This document shows, in pieces, positions 1-5,865 of a stretch of 64,000 nucleotides of DNA (position 1 is the first letter of the stretch; every line of letters begins with the position of its first letter). The notes under the pieces were generated by a model that was not told the DNA's origin, did no database searches, and worked only from the letters and a program-made list of their open reading frames with translations. Origin of the DNA: Candidatus Manganitrophus noduliformans (GTDB taxonomy: Bacteria; Nitrospirota; Nitrospiria; SBBL01; Manganitrophaceae); contig NZ_VTOW01000003.1 of NCBI RefSeq assembly GCF_012184425.1, positions 721,559 to 785,558 on the forward strand. The letters are read 5' to 3'. The position numbers and the translations under genes are program-made.

Positions 1-129
1 GCCTACGGCGGCTTCGAAGATCGACAACAGGCGTTGATGGCCGGTTTTGATACTTATCTCGTCAAACCGGTCGATCCCGAACGGCTGGCTAAAGCGCTCT
101 CCGCGCTCGCCCGATCGATCCCGTCTTGA
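1..129 (+). CDS. Response regulator receiver domain, C-terminal fragment
   Basis: The reading frame is open from base 1 and stops at TGA 127-129, so only the last 42 residues of a gene starting outside the window are present. The stretch reads ALMAGFDTYLVKPVDPERL, which matches the end of a CheY-like receiver domain: the conserved Lys-Pro after beta-strand 5 followed by the last helix. The receiver is the C-terminal end of the protein, as in a hybrid histidine kinase or a stand-alone regulator. Which of these it is cannot be decided from the fragment. Confidence 0.75.
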   Translation, partial: AYGGFEDRQQALMAGFDTYLVKPVDPERLAKALSALARSIPS

Positions 130-177
130 ACGTCACCTTTTTTCTTTGTTTAAGTTCAAATTAGATTGGATTGGAAT

Positions 178-335
178 GGGGCTTTGCCCCAAGCCCCACC
201 CGCGAGGATCAAAGTCGTGGGGCTCTTCGCCCCACACCCCACCGCGGGGGTTGCTTGCCCAACCCCCTTCGGCTTCCCAAGGGGCACCAGAGGGAGGCAA
301 GCCCCCCCCTTGGATTCCCCCCATACGGTCGAACT
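178..335 (+). repeat. GC-rich dispersed repeat, left copy
   Basis: The copy opens with GGGGCTTTGCCCC, contains GAGGATCAAAGTCGTGGGGC and runs of C and G able to form several short hairpins. A copy of the same block lies inverted at 650-818 with scattered substitutions. No open frame is shared between the copies. The function is unknown; a non-autonomous repeat or remnant is plausible. Confidence 0.6.
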
Positions 336-649
336 CGGCGCATCCACGCAAAAACAGCGCGGCTGCCCCTCAGACAGGGCGACCTAAAGCGGTAGATGGA
401 ACGTCTGACAGAAGTAACGCAGGAAGATAGGGGGCACAGGACGCCCATGACGCGCCGGGTCTTTCTATTTTGTTTTTATTTTGATTTTGAATTTGAAATT
501 GATTTATCTTCTGTGGGCCTCTGCGCCCGCAGCGAAAGGGACCCACTGGGGGATGGGTGGAGCGAGGACGTAGAGGCCCACTACAAATCAAGATGTTTCA
601 TCTACCTTACAAGGTCAGCTGTCTGAAGCACAATCCATCGGTGTCCTTC

Positions 650-818
650 CGTGGTTGAGCGAGTTCTGACCGTAAAACGGGGGGAGCTGGGGGGGTACTT
701 TCCCCCCGGCTGCCCTGGGAATCCAAAGGGGGTTGGGCACGCAACCCCCGTGGCGGGGGGTGGGGCGAGCAGCCCCACGACTTTGATCCTCACAGGTGGG
801 GTCCGGGGCAAAGCCCCG
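650..818 (-). repeat. GC-rich dispersed repeat, right inverted copy
   Basis: Read on the minus strand this block starts with GGGGCTTTGCCCC (805-817) and repeats the order of motifs of the 178-335 copy, including GAGGATCAAAGTCGTGGGGC and CCCAACCCCCTT. The two copies could pair across about 300 bases. The boundaries are approximate. Confidence 0.6.
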
Positions 819-894
819 TCCGTTCAATTTCCGCTTTACGCGTCCGGCTTTCTGATGTAAAGTGAAGCGGTCATTTCGTCTATCAGAGAGAATC

Positions 895-1284
895 ATGCCG
901 ACGGGAAGAAAAACAAAGGGGCAGGTCGAGGCGGAGATCAGCAACGCGATCATTCAGTTCGAAAAAGATTACATGGGCCGCGGCCCCAAGGAAACGCAGG
1001 CCTACATCATCAACGACATGATCCTGCTCCGCCTCAAGGGGGTGCTCACCCCCGCCGAGCAGCAGCTGGCGAAGAACCCGGAAGGAACCAACCTCATCAA
1101 ACAAGTCCGCTCCAACCTCCTGGAGCAAGGCCGCGGGCTCCTCTCGGAGCTGATCGAAAAGATGACCGGCCTCAAAGTGATCAGCCTTCATACCGACATC
1201 AGCACGAAGAGCGGAGAACGGGTGATTATTTTTTCTCTATCGGAAAATCTTGAAAAGCGATTTGAAGTAGACTCTGGCAGGTAA
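895..1284 (+). CDS. DUF2294 family protein
   Basis: The product is a soluble protein of 129 residues without signal peptide or membrane segment. The C-terminal half carries the conserved DUF2294 pattern, with SNLLEQGRGLLSELIEKMTG followed by VISLHTDISTKSGERVIIF. The family is found in several bacterial phyla and has no established biochemical role. I chose the ATG at 895 (MPTGRKTKGQ) because family members begin close to this point and a purine-rich stretch precedes it; an in-frame ATG at 862 would add 11 basic residues. It stands alone between repeat DNA and the cassette array, so context gives no hint of function. Confidence 0.7.
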   Translation: MPTGRKTKGQVEAEISNAIIQFEKDYMGRGPKETQAYIINDMILLRLKGVLTPAEQQLAKNPEGTNLIKQVRSNLLEQGRGLLSELIEKMTGLKVISLHTDISTKSGERVIIFSLSENLEKRFEVDSGR

Positions 1285-1867
1285 GGTTGCCATCGAGGTC
1301 GCTCTCGCCAAACAAAATGTGTCTGGGCCGTTCCGAAATCTCGCCGCTCAAGATTCTCCAATTATGAAAAAATAAGATTAATCTTCCTTCCTGAAAAAGT
1401 GATTTGTGAATCCCAGACCAGAATACATTATTAAAGTCGCAATCCTCGATCGCGATGTCGTCGTAAAATAATCGCTACCTTCGGAATACATTCGGCCGGA
1501 ATCATTATGGATAGGAATTTGTTGACACCCACCTTAGAAAAAGCTAAGATGCTGGTGGTCCTACCTACCTATCCATCCAGAGCGAGTCATGAAAAGCCGT
1601 GCGGCCTCTTGGGAACCTGGATTTTATCCCGAAAAGATTTTCCGAGAGGACGAGCGGTTCTCATCGCGCAGAGGGTGTTGCGGTAGATACCCCCCTTCCA
1701 AAGCCAACAGGCCCGATTCAAATTAGGCCGGCGAACACGCGGGCAGGGTGGCCCAGCCGAAGGCACCGTCGATTCAACCGCTTGTGACATTATTTGCCCT
1801 CCGTAAGGTCTGAGTAGGCGGCAGTTTTAGCAGAGTTGGCGGAAATGATTGGGACGTCGAATTATAG
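1285..1867. other. Gene-free region before the cassette array
   Basis: No protein of convincing character is seen in these 583 bases. A 45-codon frame from ATG 1589 lacks a clear ribosome binding site and family resemblance. A good sigma-70 type promoter lies at 1522-1550. No integrase gene or integrase remnant was recognised here, although this is where an integron would be expected to carry intI and attI. Confidence 0.5.
1522..1550 (+). promoter_or_regulatory. Sigma-70 type promoter
   Basis: TTGACA at 1522-1527 and TAAGAT at 1545-1550 are separated by 17 bases, the ideal spacing, and point toward the cassette genes beginning at 1881. In integrons a promoter ahead of the first cassette drives expression of the array. 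Whether this one does so is an inference. Confidence 0.5.
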
Positions 1868-1880
1868 TTATGCCTCATGA

Positions 1881-2696
1881 ATGGCCGCTGCGATGACTGA
1901 CCGATTTTCAAAGAGACACGGGTACCACGAGTCACATGAGAAGGAAATCTCTGTGCGGCAGGACGCGCCGCACGAACTGCGCGGCGTCCTTGTTCAACTG
2001 GCCTACGAGTGCGGGTTTGGTCCGCACAGCCTTCGAGAAGTGGTTTGTCGCCTACTCCGCAAACGTCCAGACGAAAACAATTGGTCCCCATACCCCAACA
2101 TTGATCGTGAAGTACACAATCTCGTTGACGACTGCGCCTGGTACCGCGTGTACGACATTATTGAGGGGCTCGCCGCTGCGATGCGCGAAGCACCATATAC
2201 CTACAATGCTGCGAAATTCGAGAGCGAGTTGAACGATTACTGCCTTGAAAACGGCATCGGCTGGAAGCTGTCTGGGGGCGTCATCGAAATGCGCGGTCCC
2301 GAGGTGTTCGAGGAAGTGGTTGTCACCGCTGAACGCGCATTGGAGACGCGAAATCTTAGTACCGCGCGAAATGAACTACATGAGGCGCTTCGTGACTTGT
2401 CTCGCCGTCCCTCGCCGGATGTAACCGGGGCTATTCAACATTCAATGGCGGCTCTTGAGTGCGTCGCCCGCGAGGCATGTGGTGACGGAAAGGCCAATCT
2501 CGGCGACATCATGAAACGTTACGGAAATATCGTGCCTCGCCCTCTCGATGAGGCAATTTCAAAGGCTTGGGGGTACGCATCAGAAAATGCGCGCCATATT
2601 CGCGAAGGGAGGGAGCCAACCTTTGAGGAAGCTGAGTTGGTTGTCGGTATCGTTTCTGCGCTCTCTACATACTTGGCGAGAAAACATGAGGCATAA
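1881..2696 (+). CDS. AbiJ-NTD4-like abortive infection protein (cassette 1)
   Basis: The 271-residue soluble product opens with TDRFSKRHGY and continues with APHELRGVLVQLAYECG, a pattern I associate with the AbiJ N-terminal domain 4 family (residues about 5-100). The C-terminal part (about 165-265) looks like a HEPN-type helical domain with SENARHIREGREPTFEEAE near the end. Proteins of this kind are linked to phage abortive infection. The stop codon lies inside the attC box at 2691, and the start is 8 bases after the crossover box at 1867-1873. ATG 1893 (MTDRF) is an alternative start. No catalytic mechanism can be shown from sequence alone; the family assignment is from memory of the pattern. 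Confidence 0.6.
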   Translation: MAAAMTDRFSKRHGYHESHEKEISVRQDAPHELRGVLVQLAYECGFGPHSLREVVCRLLRKRPDENNWSPYPNIDREVHNLVDDCAWYRVYDIIEGLAAAMREAPYTYNAAKFESELNDYCLENGIGWKLSGGVIEMRGPEVFEEVVVTAERALETRNLSTARNELHEALRDLSRRPSPDVTGAIQHSMAALECVAREACGDGKANLGDIMKRYGNIVPRPLDEAISKAWGYASENARHIREGREPTFEEAELVVGIVSALSTYLARKHEA

Positions 2697-2758
2697 CCCT
2701 GCGGTCCACCGGACGATGCGCGATAAAGCCGCGCAGTGCCGGTGACCTTCACGTTAGC
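2691..2758 (+). repeat. attC site 1 (68 bp)
   Basis: The R'' box GCATAAC at 2691-2697 and R' box GTTAGCG at 2752-2758 flank an imperfect palindrome. GGTCCACCGG on the left pairs with the complement of CCGGTGACC on the right, leaving an unpaired C, the extrahelical base typical of attC. Confidence 0.75.
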
Positions 2759-2762
2759 GGTC

Positions 2763-3158
2763 ATGAAATCGAAATACGAGATTATCGAAGAACTTCATCG
2801 TAGAGCGCGCGAAACCGGCGACGCGGAAGTTTTGAAAGCTATCCCAGGCCTACTAGTGTCCTGGTGTATTAAGCTTCGCAAAAATGACGGAGAGCTTTAT
2901 CAAGTCAATTTGTCCAAACCAGAGCAAGGAATTTTGGTTATTGGGTTGCGGTACAAAAAGAAAGATGGGTCGTTAACAGAAGACATTTTTGAATTTGACG
3001 CTTCATCTCCGAACGAGATTTCAAAATACTATAAAGGTCGATACGAACGTGAAAGAAAGGAGTACGGAGGTACTCACAAGCAACAAAATGTTTCGTTATC
3101 CCCCTTTACAAGTGTTAACACGTGCAGTCTTTATATTGGAATGAGAAATGATATCTAA
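2763..3158 (+). CDS. Uncharacterised cassette protein (cassette 2)
   Basis: The product of 131 residues is soluble, lysine- and glutamate-rich, and has no signal peptide. It begins MKSKYEIIEELHRRARETGD and contains a segment resembling small beta-sheet domains (QGILVIGLRYKKKDG). I do not recognise the family. I chose ATG 2763, 11 bases after the attC crossover point at 2752/2753, because the frame opens only inside attC sequence. The TAA stop is within the next attC box (ATCTAAT, 3153-3159). Base composition is lower in GC than the chromosome around it, consistent with acquisition as a cassette. Confidence 0.55.
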   Translation: MKSKYEIIEELHRRARETGDAEVLKAIPGLLVSWCIKLRKNDGELYQVNLSKPEQGILVIGLRYKKKDGSLTEDIFEFDASSPNEISKYYKGRYERERKEYGGTHKQQNVSLSPFTSVNTCSLYIGMRNDI

Positions 3159-3236
3159 TAAGGCAAATTCACTCGGACAGACAAAAGCGTCGCTTCGCGC
3201 CGCTTCTTGGCCAGCCCCTGATGCAACACGTTAGAC
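3153..3236 (+). repeat. attC site 2 (84 bp)
   Basis: The R' box GTTAGAC at 3230-3236 is a perfect match to GTTRRRY. The R'' box ATCTAAT at 3153-3159 is imperfect, and the arms pair only weakly except in the central AAGCGTCGCTTCGCGCCGCTT. It is the least convincing of the complete sites, but its position between two cassette genes supports it. Confidence 0.6.
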
Positions 3237-3257
3237 CCTCCGGTGTCCTGAGGGCCT

Positions 3258-3947
3258 GTGAAGAAGAAACTCGATGCATACCGAAGTAGGTTGACACCCG
3301 GTCAGATCGCGGACGGGATGAATGCTGCCGCAAGAAATGCGCGTCGTCTATCGGAAGACGCGGAGTCGCTTGTCAGCATTGGGCGTTTCCCAACAGCTGC
3401 GTCTGTTGCCGCGCTCTCTATTGAGGAAGCCGGAAAAGTCTCAATACTTAGGGAACTTGCTCTTGCGCGAACCGATGCGGATGCTTTGGAGGTTTGGAAG
3501 CGATACCGGTCTCACACTTCTAAGAACATCGCCTGGCTGCTACCGCAGCTTGCCGCCGCAGGCGCGCGAAGGCTGGATGACTTGAGGCCTCTGTTCGACG
3601 AGACGTCCGATCATCCGTTCGTCCTCGACAACCTCAAGCAGTTGGGCTTCTATACGGATTGCCTCGGTAACGCCCACTGGGCACTGCCGTGGGAAGTCAT
3701 TGATGAAGGACTCGCGCGGATGCTCGTTCAGATCGCAAAGGCGTTAGCGGGGAAGGACCAGCACACCGCGCGCGAAATTGCACTCTGGATGGAACACATT
3801 GGTCCAGTCTGGAAGAAAGACCCCGCATGGATGAAGCAGGCGCTTGTGAATTGGTATGGCGCAATGCAGGCTGAGGGGCTCGCTACCGACGGCCCGAACG
3901 CGATGGAGCAGTTTATCCGCTATGGTGTACAGGAAAAAGGGGTCTAA
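3258..3947 (+). CDS. AbiV family abortive infection protein (cassette 3)
   Basis: The 229-residue product carries the AbiV signature: IGRFPTAASVAALSIEEAGK (about residues 42-61), followed by WKRYRSHTSKN (about 80-90). AbiV belongs to the HEPN superfamily and was first described as a lactococcal protein that stops phage growth. Here the Arg and His of YRSH would be the expected conserved pair. The gene starts at GTG 3258, 22 bases after the attC 2 box, and its stop TAA forms part of the R'' box of attC 3. The cassette setting with other defence-like genes agrees with a role in phage resistance; target and trigger are unknown. Confidence 0.75.
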   Translation: MKKKLDAYRSRLTPGQIADGMNAAARNARRLSEDAESLVSIGRFPTAASVAALSIEEAGKVSILRELALARTDADALEVWKRYRSHTSKNIAWLLPQLAAAGARRLDDLRPLFDETSDHPFVLDNLKQLGFYTDCLGNAHWALPWEVIDEGLARMLVQIAKALAGKDQHTAREIALWMEHIGPVWKKDPAWMKQALVNWYGAMQAEGLATDGPNAMEQFIRYGVQEKGV

Positions 3948-4020
3948 CTTCGGCATCCAGCGGACGCCCAACAGCGGCGCTGTGCTTGCTGTTGGGCGCC
4001 GTTGATGCCGGGCGTTAGGT
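3942..4020 (+). repeat. attC site 3 (79 bp)
   Basis: The clearest attC in the window. R'' GTCTAAC (3942-3948) and R' GTTAGGT (4014-4020) both match consensus. The left arm CGGCATCCAGCGGACGCCCA pairs with the complement of the right arm TGGGCGCCGTTGATGCCG, leaving extrahelical bases, and the inner stem CCCAACAGC/GCTGTTGGG continues the fold. Confidence 0.9.
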
Positions 4021-4027
4021 TTCACGG

Positions 4028-4882
4028 ATGCCAACCGTCACCGCCCAGTTCTTGCGAGATCTCGTGAGCGAAGGCATTGCCGCGTCGATCTCAATGCATC
4101 GCGCATCTCGCGAGGCAAACGCCGACGACTACGTACGGCCGGAAGACGAGGAGCCGACTGATGACGAGATTGACGACTTTCTTTTTAGCAATCCGTTGCT
4201 GGACGGTGAAACTGTCTCCCACCTAACCGACCCTGGACTGTTGGGCTTCTTCGCTAGTACCGCCGTCGCCTCTGATGATTGGTTGTTCGAATTCCGCGAG
4301 CACATCGCTTCCTGGGCCGACACTCAAGAATGGCAAGCCGCCGACCTCGTCTTCTATCACGCCATCGACCACGTTAACCCGCCAACACCAGACCGGGAGG
4401 TCTGGACACCCAATAGTGCGCTTGTGCCTGCGGCAGTCTTTCTCGCCAACTCGCCAAGCCACCTTCTGCTTGCAGACAAGCTTCTACGCGAAGGCAAGCT
4501 ACTTTCGGAGCTGGGTTGGCGTCAATTCGAGCACCTCATCGCCGAACTTCTGGAAACCCACGGGTGGAATGTCACCCTGATGCAGGGATCGAGAGATGGC
4601 GGCATTGACGTGCTCGCAGAACGAGTAGACCCCATCCTCGGCGCTCTTAAAGCCATTTGGCAAGCCAAGAAGTACTCGACGAATCGGAAGGTACAGCTTA
4701 GTCACCTGCGAGAACTCTCAGCGGTTGTCGAACGTGATCGTGTTACCAAGGGCATCATCGTTACCACCAGTACTTTCACGCGGGGGGCCATTGAATGGGT
4801 CCAGCGCGACACCTATCGCCTCGATGCAAAGGATGGCCAATATGTTGAGCGCTGGGTCAGGAGGCGCCTGTATGAAACCTAA
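4028..4882 (+). CDS. Mrr-like restriction endonuclease (cassette 4)
   Basis: The 284-residue protein has an N-terminal region of about 150 residues rich in Asp and Glu that I do not recognise, then an Mrr_cat-like PD-(D/E)xK nuclease domain. The domain starts at WRQFEHLIAELLETHGWNV, has the catalytic Asp in GSRDGGIDVLAE (about residue 194) and the QxK pair in IWQAKKYS (about 211-217). Mrr enzymes cleave modified or foreign DNA. The gene begins 8 bases after attC 3, and its stop TAA lies in the attC 4 box. The partner specificity of the N-terminal part is unknown. It could also act in repair, but the neighbours favour defence. Confidence 0.8.
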   Translation: MPTVTAQFLRDLVSEGIAASISMHRASREANADDYVRPEDEEPTDDEIDDFLFSNPLLDGETVSHLTDPGLLGFFASTAVASDDWLFEFREHIASWADTQEWQAADLVFYHAIDHVNPPTPDREVWTPNSALVPAAVFLANSPSHLLLADKLLREGKLLSELGWRQFEHLIAELLETHGWNVTLMQGSRDGGIDVLAERVDPILGALKAIWQAKKYSTNRKVQLSHLRELSAVVERDRVTKGIIVTTSTFTRGAIEWVQRDTYRLDAKDGQYVERWVRRRLYET

Positions 4883-4954
4883 CCCTTCCATCGAGGCGAC
4901 GTGTTCCAGCAAGCTTCGCTTGCTTCCACAAGCCCCTCATGTCAAACATTGTGC
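4877..4954 (+). repeat. attC site 4 (78 bp)
   Basis: R'' ACCTAAC (4877-4883) matches consensus; R' ATTGTGC (4948-4954) deviates at two positions. The arms CATCGAGGC and the complement of GCCCCTCATG pair with one unpaired base, and a central hairpin AGCAAGCTTCGCTTGCT closes the fold. Confidence 0.7.
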
Positions 4955-4961
4955 CCCAAAA

Positions 4962-5543
4962 ATGAAAATGCTCGCCAAGACTTCAGCTCTGCTGATAACG
5001 GTCCTAGTGGCCGGTAGCGTTTTCGCCGCAGATTCACTCATCCTTAGCCCAACGGCTCTAGGTCCGTTGCCGCTGACAGGCAGGCCCGCCAAGGTGTCAG
5101 AGACAAAGCTTAAGAAGCTCTTCCCCAACCTAGTCGTTAAATACGACATAGGTCAGGGAGACTCCCCTGACTTTCACTACTTCGAGGTTTCGAAACCCAA
5201 CGGAGAAGTCCTCTTTACGATTAAGTCTTTTATTGAAGAATCGGCTGAAAGCAAAAAAACGACATCGGAGGTCTCCATCTCTATTCTTCAAGTCCGAAGC
5301 CCAGAGATAAAGGACGTCCATGGCCTGCGTGTCGGTGATCGGGTCAAAGACATTATCACGAAGCGTGGCAAGGACATGGAATTTGGGGCTGCGCACCACG
5401 ATGTCGTAATGGGTGCCGGCAACATTTACTACAGCATTGCCACAGGCAGCGATCTTAGCCCTGAACGGCTCACAATGGAAGATGCGGTAAAGGGTAATTG
5501 GAAAATCAGAGTTATCTCATGGCCCGAAGCCGCATGGGAGTAG
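4962..5543 (+). CDS. Secreted protein of unknown function (cassette 5)
   Basis: The product of 193 residues begins MKMLAKTSALLITVLVAGSV followed by FAADS, a typical Sec signal peptide with an AxA-like cleavage site near residue 23-25. The mature part is a soluble domain with charged and beta-rich stretches (NGEVLFTIKSFIEE, VHGLRVGDRVKDI). It looks like the type of small periplasmic protein with a VGDRV turn, but I cannot name a family. I chose ATG 4962 because it gives the signal peptide and lies 8 bases after the attC 4 box; upstream in-frame codons run through the attC site. It is not an obvious defence gene. Confidence 0.65.
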   Translation: MKMLAKTSALLITVLVAGSVFAADSLILSPTALGPLPLTGRPAKVSETKLKKLFPNLVVKYDIGQGDSPDFHYFEVSKPNGEVLFTIKSFIEESAESKKTTSEVSISILQVRSPEIKDVHGLRVGDRVKDIITKRGKDMEFGAAHHDVVMGAGNIYYSIATGSDLSPERLTMEDAVKGNWKIRVISWPEAAWE

Positions 5544-5551
5544 CCTCTGGG

Positions 5552-5569
5552 GCACAACATGTCGTTCGT
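5552..5569 (+). repeat. Truncated attC site 5, left half
   Basis: GCACAAC at 5552-5558 is nearly the reverse complement of the box at the start of cassette 5 (ATTGTGC), as expected for its own R'' box. No matching right half or GTTRRRY box follows within the next 150 bases, so the array seems to break off here. Confidence 0.5.
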
Positions 5570-5716
5570 GCAGTCCAAACTACCGCTTCCCCGATCATCC
5601 ACACTCAAAGAGAGCATCATTATTTTCATCCCAACTTGGCAACTCTAAGCCCCTCTCCCCGTTAATTTCCCTTGACTTGGAACACCCACCTGGTTTTTAA
5701 TTTCCATACGCGGGAG

Positions 5717-5758
5717 ATAGCCCGAAGGATCCTGAAAAGTTAGGATCGGTCAGGCTAT
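5717..5758 (+). ncRNA. Compact structured leader RNA upstream of dabB
   Basis: ATAGCC (5717-5722) pairs with GGCTAT (5753-5758) and GATCCT (5728-5733) pairs with AGGATC (5742-5747), separated by an internal loop CGAAG/GGTCA, with apical loop GAAAAGTT. A strong terminator follows at once. This stem-loop-terminator order resembles a riboswitch or attenuator. I could not match it to a known riboswitch class. Confidence 0.45.
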
Positions 5759-5799
5759 AAGCCGACTCAAATACTTGAAGGGTTGGGTCGGCTTTTTTT
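5759..5799 (+). terminator. Rho-independent terminator between the leader RNA and dabB
   Basis: AAGCCGACTCAA (5759-5770) pairs with TTGGGTCGGCTT (5783-5794), followed by a run of T. It stands about 67 bases before the dabB start. It either ends transcription from the cassette side or acts as the off-state of an attenuator for the dab operon. Confidence 0.8.
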
Positions 5800-5865
5800 G
5801 TTATCCGCGTTTTACCGACGCTTTTTCCCCGCATTGACGATAGAAATCACAAACCACGGAGGAAG

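Larger units (their letters stand above)
130..894. other. Gene-free region with GC-rich inverted repeats
   Basis: About 765 bases without a credible gene. Short open frames on both strands are proline/glycine/arginine-rich translations of GC-rich repeat DNA. The region holds two inverted copies of a repeat of about 160 bp (listed separately), with an AT-rich stretch near 465-510 between them. Confidence 0.6.
1868..5569 (+). mobile_element. Integron cassette array without integrase (CALIN), five cassettes
   Basis: Five genes in the same orientation are each separated by an attC-like site. Recombination boxes (GTTRRRY) stand at 1867, 2752, 3230, 4014 and 4948. In a true cassette the R'' box should be the reverse complement of the box at the cassette's own start. 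This holds exactly for cassettes 1 (GTTATGC/GCATAAC), 3 (GTTAGAC/GTCTAAC) and 4 (GTTAGGT/ACCTAAC), nearly for cassette 5 (ATTGTGC/GCACAAC), and not for cassette 2. In cassettes 1-4 the TAA stop codon lies inside the R'' box, and in cassettes 1-5 the gene starts within about 25 bases of the crossover point. No tyrosine integrase of IntI type is present in the window. Confidence 0.8.

Noticed and set aside
1589..1726. 45-codon frame downstream of the promoter at 1522
   Set aside because: No ribosome binding site, no family resemblance, and composition similar to the surrounding noncoding DNA.
3258..4882. Toxin-antitoxin pair of AbiV and Mrr-like genes
   Set aside because: An attC site separates them, so they are independent cassettes and not an operon.
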